64,000 nt of DNA, from positions 1,178,001 to 1,242,000 of the forward strand of contig NC_089432.1 in the NCBI RefSeq assembly GCF_026210795.1, in the 5' to 3' direction. The DNA comes from Rhizophagus irregularis (taxonomy: Eukaryota; Glomeromycota; Glomeromycetes; Glomerales; Glomeraceae). The stretch's first letter is position 1; the number at the start of each line of letters is the position of its first letter. Under the pieces are notes generated by a model. It did not search any database. It saw nothing but the letters and a program-made list of their open reading frames with translations, and was not told the DNA's origin. Shown here piece after piece: positions 23,520-34,160 of the stretch. Both the position numbers and the translations under genes were made by a program.

Positions 23520-24240
23520 ATACACGTTAAAGAGTTTCTTTCAAGGTTTCAAGCACTTTTTTAGAAATTTAATTACCAACTTTTTTCTTCGCTTGTTGCA
23601 CTATACTCAAACACTTTTCTTTAACTGATAACTCAAATAAATTTTTTAATATATTACACCTAGTCAAGAAAAAATTTCTCCCCTCTTCCGACATTATAGC
23701 TCTATCCAAAACCTTGCAAAAAATCGTAGAAAAAAATTTTCTTATTGCTGTCCAATCAGAGAAATTCCACGTGAGAAACTGGATACACGCAGTTCAACAA
23801 AGTGTACGTTGTAAAACATACTTAAAATTCCACAAACAAAGTTTCCGAAGAAAAAAATTTGTATCTCAATTTTACTCAGCCAATTACAAAAAGTCATACC
23901 TAGCAAACAGTTCAGGAAAATTTACGGGAAAAATTACTCAATCGCATTCCAAAGATCTGCTCCTTCATAATCGTATCACTAAATATGTTAAATTCTCATA
24001 CAAAAAATACAGATTTTATTTTAACTATACTTCCCAGCGTAATTAATTTAATTACGCCATTATACTCGACACAATTTACGGTTATAGATTTTAAAAAATT
24101 AAATTGAGTTGGCGTAGTATATCATATGATATACATGTAAGTTTCAAATTTTCTATTTATGATGCTGATCTACTGATCTGATCGGTTGATAAATTCGATC
24201 TTTTTTTTAAAATTATTCTTTTTAAATAAAATAATAAATT
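23520..24240. other. intergenic, slightly less AT-rich, no gene supported
   Basis: Contains a plus-strand open frame of 110 codons (23714-24046) that resembles no family I know, lacks a promoter context and is not supported here as a gene. A near-palindrome, GCGTAATTAATTTAATTACGC, lies near 24037-24057. Confidence 0.35.
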
Positions 24241-24359
24241 ACATTTAATATTAATAATATAACCAAATTAGATTTGAACTTCGGCCAGAAATTCCAGGAT
24301 TGTAAGTTAGACTGGAGAGTATTTGGTTCTTTAATTTGAGAATGTTACTAACATTCTTA

Positions 24360-24860
24360 TCTTTTTTTTCTTTAGGGACATTCTTCTGGTTGTGGATTCC
24401 GTTGGAATGAAGTAAAGACGGCCTTCTGGACTTATATTTCAGCAAAATTAGGTAAGCTGAGTTTGTTCTTTATTGTTTTTATCTGGAAACGTTATTGACG
24501 TTCCTTTTTTTTATATTTTTTAGGTTTTTGGCCCCTCAGAGTAGTGTAATATATGATAAGAGGAGTTTACGTGAATGTATGGTTATGAAATGGCATTATG
24601 AAACAAAACTAACGCCATTTTTCTTTTATTTTTTAGATTTTCAGAATTCTCTTGAAGTGGAATATGGTAAGTGTTGTTTGGGTGGATAGTTGTGTAATGG
24701 CATTATGAAACAACAACTAACGGCATTCTTCTTGCATTTTTTAGATTTCTGGCTTTCTCTTGAAATGGAGTGTGCAGTATTTTATTTTCAGGTAAAGATG
24801 TGTTGCTGACTGTTACGTATTTTAATCTATAAAGAAACATACTAACTTCTCTTTTATTTT
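24360..24860 (+). repeat. cluster of near-identical intron-like units (set 2)
   Basis: As in set 1, successive GT...AG segments share TAATGGCATTATGAAACAA, then CTAACG(C/G)CATT, then a T-rich tract ending TTTTTTAG. Examples run from GTAAGTGTTG at about 24667 to the AG near 24745, and from 24781 on. Exon-like pieces such as TTTCTGGCTTTCTCTTGAAA and GATTCCGTTGGAATGAAGTA resemble those of set 1. The two sets are therefore duplicates of each other, and each is internally repetitive. Confidence 0.5.
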
Positions 24861-25558
24861 TTTTCCTTTAGGCTAAGATGAACTGGACTTTGAATGTAAA
24901 TTAAAGAGAGGGGAACTATTTCTTAATATTTTTTCAGGTTGCCAGACTTTTGAATGAACCAAAACCTTCGAGAGAAGATTGAAGCAGGCAGATGATGGCA
25001 AAACCAATAACAAGAAAGGTTGAATTCAAGCCCAGGTACCCGAAGGACATGCGAGATCAAAAGAAATTTTTGTAGGATATGTAATTCATGTTAAGAAGGC
25101 GTAGTAATAAGTAGGAAATTTATAACATTGTTGATAAAATTAGGTCCAACTAAATTAGCTATAGAATTTTTACTCATTTTTTACATCCATGTATATATAA
25201 TTTTTATTTTTATTCTTTATATTTTTTAGTATGATAGCATATCATAAAGTGAGACGTACTGTTTAGATAATGATGTAGATATTAATGACGTAAATATTCA
25301 AGAGTCTGCCGAATAATTTAATGGATGATCTGCAACACACTAAATTATCTGGCAGTTACTAAACTTTTAAAGCTTAATTTCAGTTAGACTTTAGTGTAAC
25401 TTTATAGACTAAAAGTTTAAATATGACCATTATTAACTGATCGTGTTTATATTTTTCTTTTTTTTTTACTTCATAAAAGTTTTACTGCTTGTATATATAT
25501 TAATATTCTTCAATATAATCTCTTTAATTTATATATCATAATATATAATAAATTTTTA

Positions 25559-26800
25559 CATGGCTAGTCGAAATCAAGGTCGAGGCAGAAGTAGAGGCCA
25601 AAGTTGAAATAAAAATTCCAGTAAAGTTCAGTGTAAAGGTCATAGTCAAAGTAAAAATCCTGATTTAATAGAGGTAGTGGATAAAACAATAAATGATGAG
25701 ACTTTGAATGATAAACATAAAAGGTCAATAGCATCAAGTTCAGATGATAGTAGTAAGGATGAGAAAACCAAAAAGAAAAATCATCATGATTACCATTATT
25801 AGAGCGAAATAATACTGGACCTTTTCATTTGTCACTTTCTACTCCTACTTTACAAAAAAATACATTAATTTTCACTCCAAAATCAACTTCTTTCCCTAAG
25901 TTACTTTTTTCATCAATTCAATGTAAAAATACTACTAAAAAAACTTTAATTCATTATGTTCTAATGATAAGTTTGAAGAGAATGATGGTAACCAAACTGA
26001 TGATTCCAACAAATCTTCTCAAGTTTCTGCAAATGAAAATGATTCAACCTTATTACACACAAATACAAGTATTTTTATTTACAACTCTTTATTTTTTTTA
26101 TATTTGTGTATATGTATTATATTAGAAATTAATTTTTTTAGCATCAGATTCTCGCATATTAACGAAAATCCTTGAAGTTGTGATGCAGAACCAAAAAGAT
26201 CTTAAATTTCTATCAACCAAGGTAACGGAATTAGAAAATGATAACAAAACTTTCCAAAAAGAATTAAGTGAAATTAAAGATGCTATTGGGTCAAGTGATA
26301 AAGCAGTATCATCAAACAAAAAAGGGCACGGTTGGATTGATGTAAGTAATACTAAATGATTATCATAATGCATATATGTTTTCTCATTAATAAACATTTT
26401 ATTCGTTAGGTTTATATTTCATATATTACTGAAGACTATACAAATATCCAACAAAAGAACAAGTTAAAAAGGCTTCCTTGCGTATATTAACAAAATTTCA
26501 AAAATTAAACTAATAATGATATCTAACGAGTGGGATTTATTATTTGAGAACGGTATACTTTCAGCAGTAAGTTATCTATTTATAAGTTAAGTTGGTCTGA
26601 ATGAAAATTCAAGTGGAATCAAAATAGAAAAGAAGTCTATTGTAATCAACTTCAGGTATCTTATTTAATATTTTAATAAATATTGTATTTTGAATTTGCG
26701 CTTAATTCTTAACTTATTTCATTATTGTTATATTATCATAGAATGGTATGCAGAAAGATTAGGTATAATAGAAAATTATTATATAAGAATATATAGAAAA
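25559..26800 (+). pseudogene. decayed coiled-coil protein gene of unknown function
   Basis: ATG at 25580 opens MASRNQGRGRSRGQS, then an in-frame TGA. The same frame continues with SKNPDLIEVVDKTINDE and an acidic/basic stretch. A shifted frame gives NDKFEENDGNQTDDSNKSSQ before a probable intron (GTATTT near 26070 to TTTTTTAG near 26140). The next exon (26141-26341) encodes a helical coiled-coil: ILTKILEVVMQNQKDLKFLS, TKVTELENDNKTFQKEL, ending GHGWIDV at a GTAAGT donor. The following exon needs a frame change (YISYITEDYT, then EQVKKASLRILTKFQKL). Stops plus frameshifts indicate a pseudogene. The family is unknown to me; similar reading frames appear to be repeated in Glomeromycotina genomes (recollection, not checked). 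Confidence 0.5.
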
Positions 26801-26876
26801 ATATATAGTGGTGCTAATTAAATTTGTATTTTTAAATAAAATTATTAGCGATTTTATATATTTTTAAATAAAAATA

Positions 26877-27866
26877 GGATTAATTTTATATTCACCAGTG
26901 GTTAATTTAAAATTAATTCACCAGGGGTGAATTTACCTCTGGTGAAATTCACCAGTAATATGATAATTTTAGTTTTATATTAATTTTGTTTGTATTACGT
27001 TTTACAATTTCATACACGTAAATAAAAATTTTTTTATGAATTTTTTTAAACTGTAACTTTTTTTCCAAACATACTATTAAACCCATACAACTCAATTTCA
27101 TAAATTAGAAATGAAATTTATAGAGAAATTTGTGTTTTTATAACACTACTAACTGTTTAACTCCTAAAGTTTTATATTTTTTATTTAATAACTTTAGAGT
27201 GTAATTTCACTACTTGAGTCAAATGAAATCGACTTACTAAATTAATTGAAAATTGTTCAGCAAGGTCGAAACTACTTGTATATTAATTTTCATGGGTGTA
27301 GGTATAATACATATGGAGAAATCTACATTTTTCATAACGGTACTAACTTTCGAATTTTTATTTTTCTGTTTATTGACTTCAGCGCGTAATTTCACCACTT
27401 TAGTCAAATGAAATCGACTTTCTAACTTAATTGAAAATTGTTCAGCAAGGTTGAAACTACTTATATATTAATTTTTATGGGTATAGGTATAATACATATG
27501 GAGAAATCTACGTTTTTCATCATGGTACTAACTTTCAAATTTTTCTTTTTTCCATTTACTAACTTTAGAGTGTAATTTCACCACTTTAGTCAAATGAAAT
27601 TTACTTCCTTTATTAATTGAAAGTTGTTTAGCAGTATAAAATCTACTTAATACTTATAGGATTTATCCATTTTTTATAATAATACTAAATTATAAATTAT
27701 TGTATAATATATTATTATATTTAAACTATATATTTTATATAAATATTTTTATTAATAAAATTATTATTTTTTTCAAAACAAAACAATTTAAATTTTAATA
27801 AATTATGTAATATAGGTGAACTTTACCTTGGGTGAATTTCACCACTGGTGAGCGTTAAAATGATCC
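26877..27866. mobile_element. 990-bp TIR element with 9-bp target duplication (Mutator-like)
   Basis: The ends read GGATTAATTTTATATTCACC and, complemented, GGATCATTTTAACGCTCACC, both running on into AGTGGT. The element is flanked by exact 9-bp repeats ATAAAAATA (26868-26876 and 27867-27875). Nine-bp duplications are typical of Mutator-like elements. Near the ends, further GGTGAA/TTCACC motifs are repeated in both orientations. The interior has no ORF; it holds a tandem repeat of about 185 bp. Hence a non-autonomous element. Confidence 0.75.
27165..27655 (+). repeat. tandem repeat, about 185-bp unit, 2.5 copies
   Basis: GTCAAATGAAATCGACTT begins at 27218 and 27403, and a variant at 27589 (period 185-186). 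Other shared words are AATTGAAAATTGTTCAGCAA and ATACATATGGAGAAATCTAC. It lies wholly inside the 990-bp element. Confidence 0.85.
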
Positions 27867-28134
27867 ATAAAAATATTATAATTGAAAGTGTAATTTTACG
27901 TATTTTAAAATGAAATATTTAGTGATTAAAAGTGTAATTTTGTGTATTTTGAAATAAAATATTTTATAATTAAAAGTGTAAATTTATATTATTTTTAATA
28001 TATAAATATATACAATATTCTTAAGTTTTGCACAATATTTTACATAATTTTATATTGTTCATGGTCCCTATGGACTATAAAGATTTTTATGTATGGCTAT
28101 ATAATATAATAAATATTTATTATATAAAAAAAAA

Positions 28135-28533
28135 TTCCCGATGGAAATGATCTATCAAAAAAAAAATCTTACCTATTAAAAAAAAATTCTATGATGAAAT
28201 TTCTATCAAAAAAAAAAATTCTCAGCGAAATTATTTATCTTCCTATTAATGAAATTCTTTAATAAAATCCTCTATCAAAAACAATCCCCCTATTAAAAAA
28301 AATTCTCTAATAAAATTCTCCATCAAAAAATACTTTCTCCAAAGAATTAATATTAGTATTATATAATTTAATATTTTAATAATTAATATTCAAAATAATA
28401 ATTTTTTATTGTAAAAAAAAGTTCTCAATGAATTTTCTATCAAAAAAAAAAAATCCTGTTAAAAAAAATTGTTCCAACAAATTAGGCATATGTCCACGAA
28501 ATTATCAATCGAAAAAAAAACTCAGAAATGTCC
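28135..28533 (-). repeat. right arm of the long inverted repeat, middle piece
   Basis: The reverse complement follows 16050-16500 (shared CTATTAAAAAAAATTCTCTA and TCAAAAAATACTTTC on the plus strand here). It ends at the solo-LTR-like insertion. Confidence 0.65.
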
Positions 28534-28537
28534 CTAT

Positions 28538-28932
28538 TGTAATGCCGTAACCATAGTAACTTAGTAAATTTATCAATTATGAGGCGCAGTATTATATTTA
28601 AAATTAGTATATAAATTTATAGTAGTTTAAAATTGTATTTTAATTGGTCCGCAATGACGTTAAACTATGAAATAGATAGAACTAGTCGCTAAGATAATGT
28701 AATTGATTACTAAATGACTTTACGTTTAAGGAAATAGATCGTAAATTAGTAATGATAAACATTGTTTGGTTAACTTTTAAAAATAAAAAGAGATTTTAGG
28801 ATAAATATTTAACCGTTATTTAACGTTATTTAACCAAGCACATTATTGTATTTATTTATATTATTAATAAAGTTTTATTTTTCAATATCTAAGGTGGCAA
28901 CGTGATTTATCACGGGCTTATTAGGTATTACG
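28538..28932. mobile_element. solo-LTR-like insertion, 395 bp, 4-bp target duplication
   Basis: Starts TGTAATGCCGTAACCATAG and ends with GCTTATTAGGTATTACG, flanked by CTAT (28534-28537 and 28933-28936). The host sequence, once rejoined at CTAT, matches the complement of the intact left arm near 16056, which confirms the insertion. Contains AATAAAG near 28865, a possible polyadenylation signal. A longer, reverse-oriented relative is at 42039-42752. The TG..C(A/G) ends and 4-bp duplication suit an LTR; a short TIR transposon is the alternative. Confidence 0.7.
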
Positions 28933-28936
28933 CTAT

Positions 28937-29283
28937 CAATAAAAAAATTCTCTAACAAAATTTTTATCAAAAAAAGTCTTTTTATTAAAAAAAAATTCCA
29001 AAGAATTTTATCAAAAAAAGCCTTTGCCTATATTAAAAATAAAAATTCTCTACAAAATTGTTTTATAAAAAAAAAGCCAATAAAATAAAAAAAATTCTTC
29101 GTGTAAAAACTATGCTATACTTAAAAAACATGTGATTGACAAAATATCACCCCTGTGCTGACAAAGAAACTAATTTTTGTCAAGATAAAATTAAAATCAA
29201 GTACAGATAAGATAAACCTCAAGCACGGACAGATAAAAATACCAAGCACAAACAGATAAAATTAAAATATCAAGCATCATCTT
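28937..29283 (-). repeat. right arm of the long inverted repeat, outer piece
   Basis: The reverse complement follows 15515-16055, including AAACTAATTTTTG.CAA, the ATCACATG..TTGACAAAATATCA region, and the CAAGCAC..CAGATAAAA tandem units. Confidence 0.7.
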
Positions 29284-29372
29284 ACTTATTAATAGACCTT
29301 ACCAGGGTACATGGGGTTCTGTCGGTGAAATGAACGGTTCCCAAAATGATCAATTACAGGCTGTCTAGCTTG

Positions 29373-29729
29373 CCCTATGAAAAAAAAAGCCTTTAAAATA
29401 TACTTAAAATGTACTTATATATTTTAAAATATATCTAAAATGTACTTAAAATTTTTAAATGTACTTAAAATATACTTAAAATTGCAATTTTAAGTATATT
29501 TAAAGTATGAAATTTTATACTTAAATTATATTTAAAATATACTTAATTGCAATTTAAATATAATTTAAGTATAATTTAAGTACAAAATTTTACACTTTAA
29601 ATATACTTAAAATTGCAATTTTAAGTATATTTTAAGTATATTTTAAAAATGTTAAGTATATTTTAGATATATTTTAAAAATATATAAGTATATTTTAAGT
29701 ACATTTTAAAGAAATTTTTTTTTATAGGG
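29373..29729. mobile_element. CCCTAT-family non-autonomous element, 357 bp
   Basis: Ends CCCTATGAAAAAAAA and TTTTTTTTTATAGGG, flanked by TTG (29370-29372, 29730-29732). The interior is an imperfect palindrome built of AAAATATACTTAAAATGTAC-type words. No ORF. Member of a family with six copies in this window. Confidence 0.75.
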
Positions 29730-29732
29730 TTG

Positions 29733-29990
29733 TTATGCCATATTTTGCTTATATTGAGCGGTATACTAATTTTGAATAATTAACACTTTTGGAATGGCAG
29801 TTTCTTCTAAACTATTAATAGTTTTCACTGGTATTACGATTCGCAAATTTTTTTTCAGTTGGCGCAGCAATAATATAACACACGGATTGACTCCAAAAGT
29901 GGTAATGGAAAGCTCAGCAGGGAACCAATGGGATTGATAGGAAATGAGGTGATTTACTTGCGGCATCAAATTTATCCAAGGCCATATCCA
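29733..29990. other. possible short coding remnant, interrupted by a foldback element
   Basis: The minus strand between 29990 and 29766 is open and reads as plausible protein (LISYQSHWFPAEL, VILLLRQLKKNLRIVIPVK, SLEETAIPKVLIIQN, then stop). A further minus-strand segment, ETIETCSLRHSLLSRVYC, lies on the far side of the 29994-30288 insertion. Family unknown; it may be part of a transposon protein. Confidence 0.3.
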
Positions 29991-29993
29991 CAG

Positions 29994-30288
29994 CCCTATA
30001 AAAAAAGAAAATTCAGAATTTGTCCTGAAAAGTATGGAAAATGTCCGGAAATTTTCTGTGCGTCCGGAAAACATTCGGAAACGGTCATGTTTTGGAACAT
30101 TTTCCGGACGCTCGATTCTGGACAAATTCCGGACAAATTCTGGAGTGTCAAGAAAATGTCTGGAATTTGTGCGTCCGGAAAATGTTCCAAAACGTGACCG
30201 TTTCCGAATGTTTTCCGGACGCACAGAAAATTTCCGGACATTTTCCATACTTTTCAGGACAAATTCCGAATTTTCTTTTTTTATAGGG
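29994..30288. mobile_element. CCCTAT-family foldback element, 295 bp
   Basis: Ends CCCTATAAAAAAAGAAAATT and its inverted copy, flanked by CAG (29991-29993, 30289-30291). Nearly the whole element is a palindrome: the GTCCGGAA/TTCCGGAC motif recurs many times in both orientations, so all frames on both strands stay open. Such open frames are not genes. It is distinctly richer in G+C than its surroundings. Confidence 0.85.
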
Positions 30289-30399
30289 CAGTAAACACGT
30301 GACAGAAGACTATGACGGAGGGAACAAGTCTCTATAGTCTCATGCTTGCATGAAAAAAAATTTTCGAGAAACAAAGTTAAAAAGGTTTCTTTGACAGTA

Positions 30400-30920
30400 G
30401 ACTAACTCTTTAGTTTTGTAGGATGAGTAGGGTCGCAGAGACTTGATGTGGGGAAAAGGTTGCTAGGCCATTCTTGCCTTTGTGCCTTTATCTAGACTTA
30501 GTCAGTGTTTCTTCTAGTCATTAGTTTTTGTGATATTGTTCTTCCAGTGTTATTAGAGATAGAGTTAGTAGTTAGTAGTGTAGAAGGGTCAGCTAATAAG
30601 GGTTTGTTTATTAATTTTTCGTTTTTGTTTGTTTTTTGTTTTAGGATAGATCAATGTTTTTTTTATAGAGTCATATCATGTTGCACATATGATTCTAGCC
30701 CAGTAAATAGTTTTTGTATAAATTTATACCAAATGGGCTCATTGGCTCGAAATTAGCTCAAATTTATGCAAAAAATAAGCCAATCTAGAGCCAATTATAT
30801 ATGGATGAGCCCATTTGGTACAAATTTATACAAAAACTATTTACTGTGTAGGTATTTCTATGTATGGATATCTATCCTTAATAAAGAAAAATGCATTACA
30901 AAAAAAAGATGTACCACGAA
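30400..30920 (+). other. possible retrotransposon 3' end
   Basis: Between about 30420 and 30915 the plus strand has a less AT-rich segment ending in TTAATAAAGAAAAATGCATTACAAAAAAAAG: a polyadenylation-like signal followed by an A tract, as at the 3' end of a LINE or retrocopy. An unrelated MITE (30699-30848) sits inside it. No coding sequence recognised. Confidence 0.35.
30699..30848. mobile_element. 150-bp MITE with about 40-bp TIRs
   Basis: Left arm CCCAGTAAATAGTTTTTGTA and the complemented right arm CACAGTAAATAGTTTTTGTA continue matching to ..ATGGGCTCAT with few mismatches. Flanked by TAG (30696-30698, 30849-30851). No ORF. The 3-bp duplication is shared with the CCCTAT family, but the terminal sequence differs. 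Confidence 0.75.
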
Positions 30921-31583
30921 TTAATTTTGAAAATTCACTATAAAATACAATATTCAAAATATGATGTATTTATCTTCATGAAACCTGCAGTCCGTTAGAT
31001 TGTCCTTTTTAAAAACATTTATTAATATTTTTATCGTAGAAATAGATTTTTAATACAAGAGCTATTTAATACTTAACCATAATTTCACACTTTATTCATT
31101 CTCAATTTTTTTACGCCTCATCAAATATTAGTAAGATTAGTGCAAAGGTAATATGGAAGATATGGTCTCAATTCAAAAATATATCTCTTGATACATAATT
31201 AAATAAATATCATTTAAAATAAAAGATAAATAAATTCCCTTTTTGTTTTAAAATTTATCCAATTAAAAATTGCATAATAAACTTTTCAAAATTATTATTG
31301 ATTTACGTATAGATCCTTCAATGTTTGATCATATATTATCTTCTCCATACGGATAATAGCATGAAATACCTTACATTTCTTTCATTTACCATATTTACTA
31401 GACAAGGTTCATTTAACCAATCATACAATATTATTATTTATTTTCCTAGCGTAAAGACAAAAAAAAAAGCTTATGTGTGAAGTGCAAACTATAATCTGTA
31501 TCCACCTTGATTTTCGTTGATTAAAAATATATTAATTAAAAATTTTATTCCAAACTAATTTATTTTTAATATATAATTTGGCA

Positions 31584-31774
31584 GGACCCCGAGCAATATA
31601 TAAATAGGTAACAAGAGATCGGCACAAATTTACTAATAGCTCTACGCATCTCTTCAGGGCCGGCACTATGTAATGCTGGTCAGAATTATCCAAAAAATGA
31701 AATGATCTACATACTTTTGGGCTCATTCTACGCAAACTCTCTATTGTTACCTTTTCATATATTGTTCGGGGTCC
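31584..31774. mobile_element. 191-bp MITE with 10-bp target duplication, empty site in copy A
   Basis: TIRs GGACCCCGAGCAATA and GGACCCCGAACAATA (complemented right end), flanked by TAATTTGGCA at 31574-31583 and 31775-31784. Kinase copy A has the single uninterrupted sequence ATAATTTGGCAATGA near 12768, so it preserves the empty site and proves an insertion after the duplication. The interior contains CTTCAGGGCCGGCACTATG, related to sequences near 47.1 and 57.4 kb. The 10-bp duplication suggests a Mutator-like origin. It lies about 340 bp upstream of the kinase B start. Confidence 0.88.
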
Positions 31775-32112
31775 TAATTTGGCAATGATTTTTTTTTTGC
31801 TATTTATGTTTTCAGAAAAAAAATTATATGATCTACATTACCGAAATAATTTTACTTCGCATTTTCATTTTAACCATTTCGGGTTAGATTTATTTTTTTA
31901 TGATGATCAGCTGCTGCTTACGAATTTTAATTTTTGTATACAATAGTAGTACCAATATAAACAAGTAATACAAATGTGCGCAATTTATTGAACTTCGTTC
32001 AATTCATAATTTTTTTTCTTTTGCCCATAATAATTCTGAAATTTATTTTTGAGTAACGTAGTTATTTATTTATATAACTAAAATTAAAATTATAATCTAC
32101 AGCTCAATTAAT

Positions 32113-34160
32113 ATGGATGAAACCCCAAAAAATTTATGGGAGGATACTGATTCAAATAAATATCAGGTAATAGTAATTTAATATTTTTAGTTATAATTAT
32201 TTTATTGAATTTTTGTAGTTAAAATATTATTAATTTTTTGTCTATTAAAAGTACCATGTTACAATTCCTACTATTGATTCAGTTATTGAATCATCAGAAA
32301 ATGTAGATGAAAACGTAGTTTATATAGGAGATTTAGAAAAAAGAAAACAAGCGTATGGAATATGTGGAGAATGTAAAGAACCTGGCACAGGATGGAGATG
32401 GTGTCAATCTTGTAATGCTAAAAGATTTAAAGATAACTTTAAAAATTGGACTAGTGGAAATAAAGATATTGATGAATTTATACAGCAATCACAACTTAAT
32501 GCTGTATATCATAGAAAATATCTTGAGTGGATACCTTTTGAAAAATTTCAAAATATCACTTATATTGCAGAAGGTGGTTTTGGTAAGATTTATTCAGCTG
32601 AATGGCCTGAAGGATATATTTATCATTGGGATATTGAAAGTCAAAGTTGGTATAGAAATAGAGAGGATAAATGTGCATTGAAAAGTTTGAATAATTCATC
32701 TGATATATGTTCAGATTTTTTAAATGAGGTAATTTAAACTTACTTTGTCTTATATATAAAGATTGTTATTTGCATTTATTTATTAATAAAATTTTTCCTT
32801 TTTGATGATAATTAGATTAAATCTCATCTTCAGATTTATCTTAGAGATATTGTTCAATGTTTTGGAATTACTCAAGATCCAAATAATAAAGAGTATATGA
32901 TGGTTATAGAATATTGTGATAATGGAAATTTGAGAAATTATTTATATAAATCTAAAAATTATATAGATTATAAATCAAAAATTGATAAATTACAACAAAT
33001 TGCAAGAGGACTTTTTGATATTCATAGTGCTGAAAAAGTTCACAAAGATTTTCATTCAGGCAATATATTACATGGTATTTATAATCCATATATAAGTGAT
33101 TTAGGAATGTGTCGACCAGCAAATATAAAGCAAACAGTTAAAGAAGAAGGAATTTATGGAGTATTACCATATATGGCACCAGAAGTTTTACGTGGACAAC
33201 AATATACAAAAGCAGCAGATATTTACTCATTTGGAATAATAATGAACGAATTTCTTTCTGAAGAAATTCCTTTTAATGATATTCCTCATAATGAATTTTT
33301 AGCTATTAAAATATGTAAAGGACTTAGACCAACAATTTCTAAAGACATACCAAAATTACTTGCAGATTTAATAATAAAATGTTGGGATGCTGAAATAAAG
33401 AATAGACCGACCACTAAAGAATTGTATCAACTATTAAAGAAATGGGATGATGAAATTAAAGAAATTGAATATAGTGAATATAGTGAAGATGATGAAGATT
33501 GCGAATATAGTGAAGATGATGAAGATGGCAAATATAGTGAAGATGATGAAGATGGTGAAGATGGTGAAGATGGTGGAGATGGTGGAGATAGTAAAGATGT
33601 TAAAGATAGTGATGATAAAAATAGTGAAAATTGTGACAATAGTCAAAATAGTGAAATATATTTTCAATTAAAAGAATGTGATAGAATTAAAAAAGAAAAA
33701 TTTAAAAACAAGTCAAATGAAGATAAATCCAAAAGCTTCAAAACGCATCCACAAGCAATTTATACTAGTAGACTTTTAAATTTCAAAAATCTTCCAAAAC
33801 CAGTAAATTCTTCAGATTTATCATCTTTTCAATTCAGTTCAGGTAATAAATTTAATTTTGTTTTATTATATCCATTTTACATTATTAATGTTATTTTTAT
33901 TTTTTAATAGACACTAATTATACTACTCAATCAACATCAGCGAATCCAAGTAAGTATTCCCTTTATTATTATAATTATTCTATTTAAATTTATTAACATT
34001 TAAATACTATAAATACATAATATACAGTTTCAGAATGCTTGGATGTTCAATTAAGTGAATTAGGTAAGTTATTATTATTTGTAATTTTATTAATATTCTA
34101 TATCTAATTTATTATTTTTTTATAGAACTAAATGAAATTTGTCAAGATGATGAACAATAA
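32113..34160 (+). CDS. zinc-ribbon protein kinase B, six exons
   Basis: Exons 32113-32166, 32252-32728, 32816-33842, 33911-33949, 34028-34063 and 34126-34160 give 555 residues. Architecture as in the paralogue at 13152: C4 zinc-ribbon (YGICGECKEP..WCQSC), kinase with AEGGFGKIYSAEW, HKDFHSGN, SDLGMC and MAPEVL, then the conserved HPQAIYTSRLLN tail. All catalytic residues are retained. It differs by one extra serine codon in exon 2, an earlier stop in exon 6 (DDEQ, stop), and a long Asp/Glu-rich repeat between the kinase and the tail, encoded at about 33460-33650. The acidic tract is predicted to be disordered. An activity difference between the two copies is possible but not shown. Confidence 0.86.
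33460..33650 (+). repeat. coding minisatellite in kinase B (acidic tract)
   Basis: Imperfect repeats of GAATATAGTGAAGATGATGA and of GATGGTGAA encode YSEDDEDGE-type units. Copy A has only a short version (SENSEDEDSKNGSNSQNSE), so the tract expanded or contracted after duplication. Confidence 0.85.

Noticed and set aside
29996-30294. Several overlapping open frames on both strands with cysteine- and arginine-rich products
   Set aside because: All lie within the foldback element, whose palindromic GTCCGGAA repeats keep several frames open by composition.
33427-33671. Open frames antisense to, and out of frame with, kinase B
   Set aside because: Shadows of the in-frame acidic repeat of the kinase; low-complexity Ser or Ile/Phe runs.
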